Shown: positions 44,020 through 56,800 of the stretch, piece by piece
Position numbering within the stretch: the first letter of the stretch is position 1
Layout of the letters: the number at the start of each line of letters is the position of its first letter
Assembly: GCA_029204225.1 (NCBI GenBank)
Contig: CM055107.1
Coordinates: forward strand, 17,522,809-17,586,808
Length of the DNA: 64,000 bases
Direction of reading: 5' to 3'
From: Diphasiastrum complanatum
Taxonomy: Eukaryota > Streptophyta > Lycopodiopsida > Lycopodiales > Lycopodiaceae
Program-made: the position numbers and the translations under genes
The notes under the pieces: generated by a model
What the model saw: only the letters and a program-made list of their open reading frames with translations
What the model was told of the DNA's origin: nothing
Databases searched by the model: none

Positions 44020-45805
44020 GCTATACTACGCAAGATCTTCGACCCTACATGTTGCTGCTCTCCAAGCTCTGCATCCTGCTTCTGAAGACATTCTTCCTTT
44101 GTTTGTGGAGGACTTTGTGTCTGATGTTGACTTGGTGCTTCTCGTGCCTTCCATCGTAGTCCTCGTCTTGCTGTTGGTGGTCCCTCCGGTTTGGTCTATG
44201 AACACCTTCATGATTGCTTTCCACCTAAGGACTCTGCTAGTGGCTTTGTTCAACTCTTTCAGGTCTGCTCTTTTATTGCCTCTGGTCATATTCCTTCTTC
44301 TGTCACACATCTTTTGTCCATGTCTCATTTGATCGCCATGTCTAAAGCCTCGGGTGGCGTCCGTCCCATCGCTATTGGCCAAGTCCTCCTCTGTCTTGTT
44401 AGTCGCTCTATCTGTTTTTAGTTTCAACAGATTTTTGCCTCTTTTCTCTCCCCTCATCAGTTTGATGTCTCTACTCCTGGCGGTTGTGAAGTTGTCGTTC
44501 ATGGTGTGCGTGCCACCCTTGATCTCCATCCTGACTAGGTTGTTTTCCAAGTGGATGTTTCCAATGCTTTTAACTCTGTTTCTAGAGCTACGATCTTTTA
44601 GGAGCTGCGCGCGGCTGGTGGTGAGTTGGCTCATCTTATCCCATTTGTGCAGTTGTTCTATGCTACTGAGACTCCTCTCTTTTACAGTCACCATGTGCAC
44701 TCTTGGGATCTTTCTACTATCTAGTCTGTAGTAGGTACTCATCAAGGTGATCCTTCTGGTCCTCTTTTCGCTCTGGCTCATTTCCGTGCACTTCGAGCTT
44801 CTACAGAGGCATTTCTCTCCTGTTTATTTCCTTCGGTTGCTGATGACACTCATATTGTTGGTCCTGCTCCTACGGTGCTCCTCGCATTTCATCATTTCTC
44901 TGAGCAGCTGGCTTCTCTTGGTTTGTTTATTCAACCTCGAAAGTGTTCAGTGTGGTCTCCAACAGGTCTTCCCCCGGACTTTGTTCCTCTTCAAGGTTTC
45001 CTTGTTCCTTTGGATGGCATTCGCATCCTTCAGCTTTGTTTTTCTTGGTGAGGCTCTCCAGGAGGATGTTGCTCATTCAGATCTGTTTCCCCGGTTGGAC
45101 GACACTCAAGTCGCTTTTGGTACCTTGACGTCTTGCTTTATCAAGTGTCCTTTTTATCTACTGCGGACTTTCCCCCCTACTCCGAACTTTTTGCATCTCC
45201 TCTCTTCCTTTGACAGCTCTCTTACGGATGTTTTTGGCCGCCTTTTGGGCCCAGGTTCTTTGGACGGTGTGGAGGCCCTTTCAGCTCGAAACCAGGCTCA
45301 GTTACCCATTTCTTGTGGAGGTGTGAGTCTTCTCTCTACAGTTTCTTCTGCACCTGCAGCTTTTCTTGGGAGCTGGGCTCTTGTTGCCCCTACTTGGTCT
45401 TCTCGGTTCCTTTCTGGATTTCGCCCTCTCTTGGAGGATTCCATTGCTCGTGTGGATAGTGGTTCTCTACCTTTTCAGCACCTCCTCATTGATGCGCGAG
45501 AGCTCCTCCCCCTCTCTGCACAAGCTTGTCTTTCTCTTTTTGAACAACTCCTCACTTTCAGTTCAGATCACCTGCAAGAGACCCTCTTGGAGCACGTGCA
45601 CAAGCTTACCCTTTCCAACATGCTCTCTAAGGCTCCTTCGGCGTTGCATCGAACTCGGCTTGTTTCTTGTGCAGGTCCTGGTGCCGGGGCTTGGCTGTCA
45701 GCTCGGCTTGTTATTCCTTCCTTCTGGTTGTCTTTGGCCATCTTCACCACTGTTCTTCATCTTCTCTTGGGGCTTCCTCATCCTTCGGTCTTGGGTCTCT
45801 CCTAG
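44020..45805 (+). pseudogene. Reverse transcriptase of a non-LTR retrotransposon (R2/REL-like)
   Basis: Translation in shifting frames gives GGPSGLVYEHLHDCF, SHLIAMSKASGGVRPIAIG, TPGGCEVVVHGVRATLD, VDVSNAFNSVSRATIF, GTHQGDPSGPLFALAHFRAL, then SVADDTHIVGP with the catalytic A-D-D at about 44839-44847, QLASLGLFIQPRKCSVWSP, and finally a thumb/linker region. The GVRPIA, DVxxAFN, QGDP and ADD blocks in this order are typical of LINE RT of the R2/R4 type rather than plant L1. Several stops and frame changes. The C-terminal endonuclease is missing; frames end at the shared 3' block. Confidence 0.85.
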
Positions 45806-46050
45806 TGTGTTTGTGGTCACCCTATTGATGCTCTTGCATTAGAGAAACTTAGAGCCCGACGAGGGCCTTTGAAGAAGATGTTTTTTTATTTATTTTTCTT
45901 ATTTTCGTTGCCATGTGGACCAGTTGAAACCTTAGCTGCGGAGTTCTACGTAACGTAGAATTTTTCAAATATAAATAAAACAAAAACTTTTTAAATATAT
46001 TGTTGTTTCGTCGGGCAGCATGTGAAAATGCTATTGGTTGATGAGGCTTG
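45806..46050 (+). other. 3' end of the non-LTR element
   Basis: Matches the derivative at 7902-8130 in inverted orientation, including a near-palindromic TCTACGTAACGTAGAA. It lacks the endonuclease-coding part, so this copy is itself internally deleted before its 3' UTR. Confidence 0.6.
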
Positions 46051-46279
46051 CCCTTCCAGCTCATCATTGTTCGAAGAGACCCAAAAATATTGAAAATGAA
46101 TATGACAGATGGTTGAGATGAGAAAATTGATGTACCATTAATGTATATGCATTGTCAAACCATGGTTAACATGGCTAACCAGAGTTAATTTGTGGCGCCA
46201 AATAGATCAGTGTTTTAAATTTTTGCCAACACTTTTTTCTCAAATTCATGGCTTTTTGTATACGCAAATTTTCAGATTC

Positions 46280-47262
46280 ATAGTTCATTGTTTCATATTT
46301 TTGCATACACATTACAAATGGTGACATCAAGGAAGCCGTGCTCCTTAATCGAGTCTGTGCTTCTATTCAACGAGACAGATGATAATGGATTATGAGTGCC
46401 AAGAAAATATTCAAAAAACTCTTGGGTTTTGATGCATCCATCATCAAGAGGAGCATTCATTTCGAAAAAGGAAAAGGTCAAAACTATCATTTTGATCTTA
46501 TTGGAAGGCCAGAATTTTGGATTTCAGAAGATCATTAGGAAGAAAATCTATTTTTGAAAATCTAGTCCAACATGTATATATGCATTCAGAGATAAATGTG
46601 CAAGGATTCAACTATCAGGATCACAAAAAAAACAACTGTGAGTATTGATATTTTTGATACTTTGATTTTTGTCATTCATAAATATCTAATAGTAAACTTG
46701 CCAATCTGATCATTTTTCTCTTGCAGACTTATATCCATCCAACATAAATGAATGGGAGCCGAGTGGATCTTTAGCAGGCGTGTTAGATGTTATTTACACT
46801 GATATTGGACAACTGCAATATCGAGGTAGAACTACAAAAGATCTAGTTAATAGTGGGATCTTTTTTTATGAATCAATGTACATTCCTGATACAAAAGGAA
46901 ATTTTGGACAAATAGTACCAATTTCATTACCTAGTTTTGAAAGTGATGAATGGATTGCAATAGATACTACAGTTTCAGAATCATTTTGTTGCAAGATATA
47001 TAATGATGTAAAAAATTCATTAAAAATGAGCATGGGATAAAAAACAGTCAAATTGAGTTGGATTATTTCCTTGAATATATTTGTGGATTTCTTTTCAAGT
47101 GTCAATGTACACAAAACCCCAACGATGTCTGTATGCAAAAATTTATCAAATAGTTTATTATCCAAACTTATGGATGAAGGTTGGGACAAAAGATCAGATG
47201 GAAAAATAGAATGCAGAATTAAAATGTCTTCCATGTGCTTCCATTATCAAATTGAAAAATAA
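46280..47262 (+). pseudogene. Unknown relic gene with an intact-looking intron
   Basis: Exon 1 reading VTSRKPCSLIESVLLFNETD.. and FISKKEKVKTIILILL (one stop, in VPRKYS context) ends at GTGAGT. An 89-bp intron (46638-46726) ends TTCTCTTGCAG. Exon 2 reads LYPSNINEWEPSGSL, VIYTDIGQLQYRGRTTKDL, FFYESMYIPDTKG and SDEWIAIDTTVSESFC, then after a one-base slip near 47025 QIELDYFLEYICGFLF. The splice sites and protein-like composition argue for a once-real gene. No family recognised. The opposite-strand frame over 46866-47234 is its shadow. Confidence 0.4.
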
Positions 47263-47299
47263 ATGTTGAGCTTATGCTTCCATTATCAAAGATGAAAAG

Positions 47300-47502
47300 A
47301 AAATAAAAATAAATGGATGCCACTCGATCAAGACTTGGAAGCCAGTGGACATTCAAAACAAAAAAGTATTGAAATTATATACAATGATGCCGTTTTGACA
47401 TGTGTAGAGATGGAAGAAGATTGGAGTCTAAACTACATCCGGTGGGAACTATTGCTCCTACAAGATGATGTACGATTCAGATTCATTTTCAATGGTAAAC
47501 TC
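47300..47502 (+). pseudogene. Unknown exon fragment
   Basis: Reads PLDQDLEASGHSKQKSIEI, then LTCVEMEEDWSLNYIRWEL and FRFIFNGKL, ending at a consensus GTAAGT donor (47503). Order and composition look like a single exon of a plant gene of unknown family. Confidence 0.35.
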
Positions 47503-50500
47503 GTAAGTAACTGTAAACACTCGATCTTTTATGAATAGTTTCAATCAAAACTTTCTAATACAAACTCTGTATTGGTTCTAATTAGCTTTGTATTAGTTTT
47601 ATGTTACGTAAAAGACACGAGCTTGAGTTCAAATGCAGAGATATTGTCGAAACAATCCAACTTATGGAAGAACATTGAGATTCACTATCAGCAAATACAT
47701 GCCAATCATCATGTCTTTTTATCATTATAGAAAAATTGCATTCAGAGATTGGGGAACATCCGTTCTTCAAATCTTCCAGAATTGTTTTTCAGATCTTTCA
47801 CAATGATTTTAATTGCATTCAACAAAGTTTTCAAAACAGCAGAGCAATAGAAGTCTGGAGGTCGCTCTTCCAATATAGGATTTGGACAACTATCAAATAT
47901 TGACTGAAAGCGCTTCGTTCTTGTAACATTTAGCATCTTATTGTAATGATTCTGAGTTTCACAAATACTCAGAAGGGTCACTTCTGGATGGAAAGGAGCT
48001 TCGCTTTCTTATTAGAAGGATGAGCGAACTGATGGCTCACACGTTCAAGGATAATGGCTCTTCTCTCCTCCTTCGCCTACACATAATGAATAATGCTCTT
48101 TCTTCTCTTTGCTACCTGCTGGCTCGCGATGGCCTGCTGCTCGTTGCTCCTCCATTGGCCCGAGCGCTGATGGTCGCCTCACATACTTCTTTGCTATCTG
48201 ATGTACGCTCAGAGACAAAAGTATACTTCATTCGTAGGCTCATATGAGTGTCGCTCAAATAGTAGGCATACTCAAAAGCCAGCTCAATTAGTTAGCACAG
48301 GTAGTTGTGACTAATCCTCTGGGAAATCAATGTTCACATAGCATGGAATGGATTTAGTGAGCCATCGCTCAATAGTATGTAGTTGAAGTTGGAATCCATC
48401 ACAATATCTTCTGGTTTATGTCAGTCTGAGCAACGATAATTGCTTTCTTTCTCAATGATTCATCTCTGAAAATGCATTGTGAGACAAAACATTTCATTAT
48501 TCGTATGTGGTCATTGCTCAGAAGTCTGTCTGTATCAATAATCATCACTGACATAGAGAGTGCAGCAAAAGATTCTCTCCATTCTTCACCATCAGAACAC
48601 TAGAATAATCTCTCCCTAGCAGAAAACAAGTCTCCTCCCTTTTTCCTACGCTCTCCCTTCTCCTCCATGAATGCCATCGAATAACCAACCCCGCAAACAC
48701 CTCTCAATGTCTCCTCCTGAGTGCATGATAGAAATCGGTTTTTCATCTTCTTTCACTTCAATATACCAAAGACTTAAATTCCACATTGAATCTGTCGCCA
48801 ACTTTATCTTGAATATTTTCATATCCATTGGACATGGACATGTCCAATGTAAATTAGTTGTTTTTCCAATCATTGCAAATCCATAGTGTAAACTACTCCA
48901 ACGACCTATGGAATGTCTCTTCTTCATAACCACCCTTTATTGAAGGGCAAAATGCATTCATAATTGTCTTCTTAGTCTTCATATTGACACAACTCTTTTA
49001 TAAACTATTTTGGCCTCAAGAACCATTTTCATTTGTTACTTTGAATTGCTCCCAAAATGTAGGTATATGGGTGATGTCTTCATAAATTTAGCTGACATCC
49101 ATTTTATTTTCACATATCCTGACTTAGTGCTTTTCATTCTCAACTATTGCTCCCAATTGGAACTCGAATAATCTTCTGTGAGCAATCAGCAATTGCTTCT
49201 CAATTGAAACTTCATAAAGGCAAATATAATCCTTACCACAACAAATCATCTGATCATCATGTTTTCAAATGCGGTAAAGACTTCTATCATTAGCTCATCG
49301 GTTACAATTCGAGAATCTACATAGTACTTTAAATTGGCGATTCTGAACTGGCAATTTCTTTCCTTTTCTTTACTTAGACATCTTGAATCATCAACTGCTT
49401 GTCATTAGAAACTGCAAATGAACATATTTTTGTCTTCATGACCATTAACCTTAGGACATTCCTTGAACTTTAAGGCAGAATCTTAAAGGTACATGGGCAT
49501 CTTTTATTAATCAGGATATAAATAAGATACATTTCATCATACCATATGGCAAAAAATTGCCATTTAATAAAACTACTTAGCAACTATTGATATTATCATC
49601 CATCAAAGTCACTTATGAGTGTTGCTAAAAATAGCTTATTGCTATTTAACAGACTTACTAAAAATAGTAAAGTATAAAAAATAACTCTAATTTGTCTGAT
49701 ATAACTATCATTTCAAGATTGATTATGACATTTGAACCTGCCATAGAAACTTATACCTACTTTTTAACATAGCCATATTCGTATATCAATAAAAAGTGGC
49801 ATAATAGCAAATTTGCGCATATGAGCTACATCTAGCACATTCTTAAATGTGAAGCATCCCCGCGAACAGTGGGAATAGTCTTTGACATTTAATTTTGTAT
49901 CATAAAGCCATTGATTTAGCTTTACGATCTTTTCATCTTTTCAGCATCTCAAGGTTTTCTTCGTCAATTAATGAGCTCAGCACACAATATAGTGTGATGC
50001 TAACCATTATTATTCAGCAACATGAATTCAAAGACCATTGATTTAGCCTTTAGATCTTTCAGCAACATTGTCTTTATCCAAAATGAAAATCTTGCATTAC
50101 ATCCAGCCCGTGTCTAAAGAAAATATGCTCCCACTCCCATCAAGTCATAATGTAATGCCCATCATCAAAACCATGCATTGTTGGGAAATGTTGATGCAAT
50201 TTTCATTGTCGCAACAAGATATGAATGCAGTTTCTCAGCTTCGTGTCTAGATCTTCATATAATGTAGTCCGTGCAATGCAACCTATTCTAAAAGTTGGAT
50301 CTTCGTCATTCACATTGTGAATATCTCTCAATCTCATAAAAATCTATTCACTTCTTAAATAATACATAGATTTTTTTTTTTTAAGCATATATTCATGCTA
50401 TACCTCATAGATAGATTTTGAATTGAGATCTAATATTTTCTATCCTTACAAAAGAAAATCTATGATCCAGTCATATTTCTCAAGACCTTACGAATAACAA

Positions 50501-51010
50501 AATGAAAAACGCTCATCATTTTTTTTTTCACTCATTTTTCCACTCATTACGCAAAAGATCTCACAAATAGTCTCAATAAAAGATCCAAGATGGTCTTTAA
50601 CAGCAACAAATGTCTTCGACATAGATCCATAATTATCAATAGGTATTTTCTCTTCAGTTTTTTTTTTTTATGCTCGCCTCCCCATTGGTAATGTTTTATC
50701 CCTTCCAAATCTTCTTATTTCCTCTCAATACCACCCTCATGAGACTATCTAACAAAAATGCCCATCCAAGGCATTAGAACATTGCATCCCATCTTCAGAT
50801 CAATGCATAATGCAAGTAGGCATGAAATGCAACATATCAGTTTTTTTTTTTTATGGGATGGATGCATACATCACAGTGTCTAATTGATGCAAGTGTAAAT
50901 TGTGGGTGTTATGCATTTATTAAATGTATCCACATATATACACATATAAATATTTATTTTACTCAAGAACCATTCTGCACTCATCTGTTCGAGGCGTAAA
51001 ACTTCCAGAA
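47503..51010. other. Mostly non-coding region with short open frames
   Basis: A 79-codon minus frame (47742-47981, RFQSIFDSCPNPILEERPPDF) and a 75-codon plus frame (48020-48247) are possible exon remnants but match nothing. From 48.3 to 51.0 kb I see only AT-rich DNA with several runs of 10-13 T (about 50370, 50660, 50840). Confidence 0.35.
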
Positions 51011-51019
51011 GGGCTTTGT

Positions 51020-51790
51020 ACTTTTATTCCATTATTATCAATGAAATTGGATTTGCCCCTTCTAAGAATTTGTGTTGGAACATTTCGTTCAATATTTCTC
51101 TCTCTATTACTTGTTCATCTCTGATCCGAATATATAACATTAAATCAAAATTCTTTTCCATGGATACATTGGGATTACACCACCAATGTTCCAACTTAAG
51201 CTTTTTCGGTTTACATTTGTAACCCCATGGTCTTTCCAACCATAAATATAAATAGTTGGCATAATGTCCTACCAATCTTATTGATGAACTGCTATTAAAT
51301 CTTGACCATGAATGAAACATTCTTAAACTGGCACATGAATCAGTATAGGATTCAAATGATCCCGGAATTATAGGCCATCTGAAAAGCAAATTCTTAGACT
51401 CACTAGTAGATGCCCTTAACTCTAACTCTTGATGCACTATAGGGAATTCAGGAAGAGGAATGTATATAACATAATTATCGAAATGTTTGCAAATTTTTTT
51501 CTTCTTTTTGTTTATATTTTTGGATATCTATAGAAAATGAGGCACATTTTTGTCTCAACATAAATATTTCTTCAATTTGTTGAGAGTTGATAAAATTAGT
51601 AGTCCTCAATTTTTCTTCATATATGGAAGATTGGGTCTTCATTTCCAATTCTAATGACTTATATGCTCTTTTCCTTTATCACATTCTAGGGTAAGACTAA
51701 TGATTTCATTATCTTTTCGTATTATAATATTTTTAAATTTTCTAATCTCATTCTTTAGCTCTTGAATATCTAGGGGTGAGTAAGTAAAGG
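51020..51790 (-). pseudogene. Unknown relic gene, coiled coil plus C-terminal domain
   Basis: A 137-codon open frame (51437-51024) reads VHQELELRASTSESKNLLFRW, RMFHSWSRF, LYLWLERPWGYKCKP and LKLEHWWCNPNVSMEKNFDL. Upstream on the same strand, in broken frames, are Lys/Glu-rich coiled-coil-like pieces (DIQELKNEIRKFKN, RKDNEIISLTLEC, YEEKLRTTNFINSQQIEEIF) and VIYIPLPEFPIVHQEL. The whole looks like one decayed protein gene of unknown family. Confidence 0.35.
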
Positions 51791-51807
51791 GAGTGGATTG
51801 AGACAAA

Positions 51808-52387
51808 AGAAGATGAGGGGACTATGTAGACATGGCCTTGGCTTTGGCATTGTTCTCTTTGGTAACCTCACCTAGGGATGAATAGAGGGCCTTGGTCTTC
51901 CATATTAAAATAATGTCAAATAACAAGGCCAATACACAAATGCCTGCCATTATGATAAACATAAATTAAAAACAATGAGCATTCATGCAGATGAGGGTTG
52001 GTATGTGCCAAATGAGACAAAAACGTAGCCAGATTGGATGTATGGAGTATCATTAAATGTGGCATGCATGGCCAAATATTGGTTGCCAGAAAAGGGTTTG
52101 GAGCCTCTCCATTGTAAAGGTAGTCTGCCAAAAGGCCAAAGAAAAGGAAGAAGCCAAGAGAGATGTTGAGTATGAGGAAATTGTAGAGCATGTCAAAGTT
52201 TTTCAGGCCGAAAAGCTCTGATGTGATGGGCACGCTGATCGCTAGCCTCATGCCATAGCTGATGCCCACGACCATCGAGCCTAGGTATGGCGATCCTGGT
52301 GATGCCATAGCCAGCAATATAAAGGCTGTTATCATTAGCATTTGTGAGGCTACTAGCCATACTGGTCTTCTTAGCCCTCTCGACCTG
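51808..52387 (-). pseudogene. C-terminal exon of a nodulin-like (NFD) MFS transporter
   Basis: The exon begins after a TTTGTTTTGCAG acceptor: RGLRRPVWLVASQMLM, then LGSMVVGISYGMRLAISVPITSELFGLKNFDMLYNF, then hydrophobic segments and LLADYLYNGEA. In a shifted frame it ends with a last membrane helix and WKTKALYSSLGEV before a TAG. The RPxWxxASQ, GSxxVGxxYG and TSELFGLKxF blocks are typical of the plant NFD4/nodulin-like MFS family, which sits in membranes. The other exons are absent, so it is a fragment. It is the only recognisable ordinary host gene piece here. Confidence 0.7.
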
Positions 52388-52728
52388 CAAAACAAATTGC
52401 AAACAAATGAAACTAGTTAGAATTAGATCTTGTGATTGGCGAAAAGTTGATAATAAACGTGGTTGATTATGAAAAAAATTTAGACCGTAAGTTATTCAGA
52501 TGATGTTTAACCTTTGCAAGAAGCTTGGCAATCACTGGCCATGGCCGACCCTTTACCCTTTTGCAAGTGATCTTGTTGTCTTGTTTTGATTTATTTCACT
52601 AGGTTGCTATACACGATGTTTAAGCTTGGTAAATGCTTGTTAGAATGTAAACGTACTTCTAGCTATGATTGTTAGTGGCATTTACCCTGATGATCTTCAG
52701 TTTTTCTTGAGATCTATAGTTTAGTTTG
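52388..52728. other. Unassigned stretch between the NFD exon and copia H
   Basis: No supported feature. Possibly the intron upstream of the NFD exon, then lost RNase H/LTR sequence of H. Confidence 0.35.
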
Positions 52729-54774
52729 TCATTGTCGACTGCTCCATAACAAATGCAAAAGTCCATAGTAGCTCAAAGATATCTCATGACTCTGATAAGA
52801 GCCTTCCAATGTGTTATACCAGTTAGTCATAAACTGAGTGAGAGAGTTGATTGAAAAAGCTATGTCTGGCTTGGTACAAATCATCGTGTATATAAGAGAT
52901 CTTATAATAGAATGGTAAGGATACTCACGCATCTGCTGTTTCTTATTAATTGTTTGGGGACACTGGTCCTTTGACAATTTGAGTCCTGGCTCCATTGGTG
53001 AGAGAGCTAACTTGCAATTGATCAGATTATATCTTACTAAAGTGTTGTAGATGTAATGAGCTTCGCCCAGATCGGTCATGTCAAATTTGAAAGATAGCAT
53101 TGTCTTCTCCTCTTTTATCAGATCGGTAATGGTGCTGAAAAGCAATGTATCATCCACGTATAATGTGATAATGATGAAAGACTACTGCACTGCTTTGAGT
53201 AAACATTTGAATCTGAAGAGCTAGGTGTATAGCCGTGATCAATGAGGAAAGTATCGATCCTTTAAAACCATGCTCGAGCAGTTGCTTCAAGCCATAAAGT
53301 GCCTTGTGGAGTTTACAAATGTGATTGTGCTTACCCTCGATAATATAAACTTCGGGTTGCACTATGTAAATGTCTTCTTTGATAACTCCATTGAGATATG
53401 ATGTCTGTACATTCATTTGATGTATTTCCAAATCTGTTGTAGCGGCAAATGATAGCAAAAGTTGAAGAGAAGAATGCTTGACTACTGGACTGAAGGTCTA
53501 AGTGTAATCAATGTTGTATAACTAAGAAAAACCTCTGGCTACTGGTCGTGCCTTTCTTCTATTGATGCTACCATCTGTGTTGTACTTGACTTTGAAAATC
53601 CTTTTGCAATCAACTACATTTCTGCTAGCAGGTGATTCAACAATTGTCCACATGTGGTTCTTGATAAGAGATGAATACTCTTTTTATCCATAGCTTCTTT
53701 CCAAAGATTTGAGTCAGGCTGACTGAGTGCCTCTTGGATAGACGTTGGTTTCTGAACAAAAGATGCTGCAGACTTGTCAATATACCGATTAGGTGGTCTA
53801 CTAGTCCTTGAAGATCTTCTGGGTAATATCGGAAGTTGATCGTTTCTATCATATTGTAGTTGCTGAACTGCAACATCATCGTCTTCTGATCCACCATTCA
53901 TTTGTTGTTCATTGGAAGTAGAAGAGCTTGGACCTTCAATGGGAATAGTTGTCTAAGAAACTAGAAAGTTCAAAGTGTCAGGAGAATTTGATAGGTCGGC
54001 TACATGGAAACTGCCCTTTCTTTTGAGGTCTTGAAACTGATGTTCGATGAAGATGACATTCGGCTAGTGAATATCTTCGATTCTATGGGATCGAACAACT
54101 TTTAGGCTTGATCTGAAGTAGTGTAGCTGATGAAAACACACTTGATACTCTGGAAGTCGAACTTTTTCTTGAGATCACGAGATATCTACGCAAAAGCAGT
54201 ACATCCAAAAAAGAAGGTTTGGTACCTGTCCAAACTTCGAATGGTGTTTTGTCTGAGAGGCCTTTAGTAGAGCATCTGTTCTGAATATAGGTTGCTGTTG
54301 AAACAGCTTCAGCCTAGAAGGACTTCAGAAGTGTCGCATGTGATAACATGCACTTTGCCAATTCAAGTAAGGTTCTGTTCTTTCTCTCAGTAAGACCATT
54401 TGATTGAGGCGAATAGGAAGTGATGTATTGTTGTTCAATGCCATTGTTAAGGCAATAGTTCTTGAATTATCTAATCTCAATGCTTTGATTCGTTTGCCAG
54501 TTTGATTCTCAACATGCTCTTTGGATTGTCTAAATTTGATGAAAGCCTCTAATTTCTGTTTAATGAAATAAACAATTGTTCTTTTGGAGAATTTGTCAAT
54601 AAAGGTAATAAAGTACTTTGCATCTAGCAATGAAGGAGTTTGCATAGGTCCACATATATCTGTATGAACAATATCTAACAGATCTTTTGCTGCATGCATA
54701 TGGTTTGATCTAAAAGGAAACCTAGCCTGCTTTTAAAAAATGCAGCTATGACAAACAGGGAGATCAACCTTACC
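52729..54774 (-). pseudogene. pol: Integrase, RT and RNase H of copia H
   Basis: DIVHTDICGPMQT and KYFITFIDKFSKRTIVYFIK mark the integrase; the second Asp block reads LRLDNSRT and the Glu block is frame-shifted (SNGLTERK-type region near 54390). RT pieces: CKRIFKV.., then QTSYLNGVIKEDIYIVQPE, LYGLKQLLE, YVDD intact at 53149-53160. RNase H keeps YPYHSIIRSLIYTMICTKPDIAFSIN, then breaks. About ten disruptions in all. Confidence 0.85.
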
Positions 54775-54779
54775 AGAAG

Positions 54780-55289
54780 TGTTATGTCCATGACCAGTAC
54801 ATAAGATGCAGTATATTCCTAGTCTTGGATTCATGGTACTCCAGTGAAACAAGCCGTTAGTTATGCCACGTCATACTGGACGTGACCCAAAAGTAACTAA
54901 TATCCTTGTGAGGCCCAGAACACACTAAGTGGAGTTTAGACAAGGTAATGAGATAGTGTATGCATTATCAATAGCAATTCTATGAATAGTTGGTCCATGC
55001 ATAGGACTCTATTCTAGGTGAATCTATGTATAGGGAACATAGGGCTATGCATGGCTATGTGCCCATGATGCATTAGGCTCTATATAAGAAGACCAAACTC
55101 GCCCTACTCCTCATCATGGTTCTTGATTCATTGTCAGGCTCTCACTCTACATTCATGCTTCTTGTTCCTTGGCTTGGAGGTGAGGCTTCTAGAGATTGAT
55201 TGGATGCTTCTACTTGGTTGGGTGGTCCACAGTGTGTTATCCTTTTGTGTTTAGGATTTGTAAGCAGGATCTAAGGAGCTTCCATTATA
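54780..55289 (+). repeat. 5' LTR of element G
   Basis: 510 bp, starts TGTTATGTCCATG and ends TTCCATTATA. About 95 per cent similar by eye to 58213-58736, so insertion is relatively recent compared with the other elements. Confidence 0.92.
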
Positions 55290-55929
55290 GTGGTATCAAA
55301 GCAAGACTTACAAGCTTGGAGAGGTGGTGCTTTTCATTGGAGCTTGGTGGTATTCAACTAGTATTCTCATCCAAGGAGTGGAGCAAGGTTGCAAGTTGGT
55401 GGATCTTCCCAAATTCAATTTGCATGTTCCATATCTCTCTCAAATTTCATTGTGTTTATGGTGAATTGTGCTAGGAAATCAATTTTGGTATCTTTTTTGG
55501 AGTTTTAGCATGTGTAACTCAAAACTAGTGAAGGATCTAAAATTTCCAACAAGTTAATTCACTTTGAAATAGTTGAAATTCAGCTGCATGTTGGATCTTC
55601 CCATGTATTTGGATTCTAGGCTCTTTTGTGGCCAAATTTGACTTGTTTTCCATGTTTTTGGCACAAAATGGAGGGTAGAATTCAAAATCCAGCAAGATCA
55701 GATCAATTCATTGGTTGTAACTCTGTATTTTGGATTGCATGTGGATTTGGAAAACGTTCTTGCCATTAATTTCCAATTGTGCATGGTGAAAAAACCTAGA
55801 AAGGGCTAAAATTCATGATTTTTGCTTGTTTTTTCATGAAACTAGATGGTAGGAGGTTGTTAAATATCAATTGAAGCTGGGAAAAGATGATCCAGACAGT
55901 CTTAAATGATCTAAAAGAGTTCCATGAAG

Positions 55930-56800
55930 CCTTCACAAAACATAAGTTCTCTCTTTTAGCCTTTTTTTGGGACATAGATTTTTTGAATCTCTTTCTCTTC
56001 GGCTTCCTGGGTTCCGATGCTGCTTGATCTAATTCGTCAAAATATTTTGCTTGGTCTGGACCGCGCTTCTTACCCTTCTTGGTTTTCAAAGTGGTTGGAA
56101 TTTGTGCAAATTGCTTCCTGGATGCCACCACTGTGGAATCATATGCTTTTGCAATCCGAAACGCATCCTCGAGGATTTGAAGCACATTTCACCTGCATTT
56201 GTTTTGATAGTCGGCTGACAAACCTAGGACAAACTGCCATAATGTCAACTTTGCATCGAATGACGGAACCCTATTCCATAGGTCCATGAATTCCTGGATA
56301 TAAGAGTCTAAACTCTTTGTACCCATCTTGCAGTTCACGAACTTTAGGTAGTAGTCCACGTCATCAGCTACTACGAAAGCTTTCTTGAAAACTTTCGCAA
56401 ACACATCCCATGTAGTTGGTTTCACTTGTAAATCTCGCCACTACGATGACGCTTTGCCGCGTAAGAACAACACGACACTTTCAATTTTTTTCTCATCAGG
56501 AACATCGTGCATATTGAAGTAACTACTCCACTTGGCCAGCCAGTCCTCGATGACCTCATGTTTCTTCTCCGTCTTCTCTTCCGAATAAATCTTCGGTTGA
56601 AAACTGAGATTGGGTGAAGACATCAATTTGACTTGATTCAAAGAACCTCCATTTGCGGATCTCTCATCTGATTATGATTATTCATGTCATTTAGTGCCGT
56701 ACTCAACTGTTGACAAATCACCATATAAGATGGTGCACCTGGATTTGCAGCCCGATTCAAAGTTTCTTCGGCTATCTCGATATATCTATCCTAGAAATTA
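55930..56800 (-). pseudogene. gag: Gypsy-type gag, antisense inside element G
   Basis: Minus-strand frames give RYIEIAEETLNRAANPGAPSY, KTEKKHEVIEDWLAKWSSYF, ESVVLFLRGKASS, WDVFAKVFKKAFVVADDVDY, LDSYIQEFMDLWNRVPSFD and LWQFVLGLSADYQNKCR, then a basic KPKRKRFKKSMSQKKAKRE part. The W-x-x-F-x-x-x-F-x-x-x-F and Y-I-x-E-F blocks are the retrotransposon gag domain of Ty3/gypsy. Orientation is opposite to the LTR polarity. Several frame changes. Confidence 0.75.

Noticed and set aside
44026-44781. 251-codon minus-strand open frame
   Set aside because: It lies antisense to the LINE reverse transcriptase, whose conserved blocks are on the plus strand.
46866-47234. 122-codon minus-strand open frame
   Set aside because: Antisense to a plus-strand exon that has matching splice signals.
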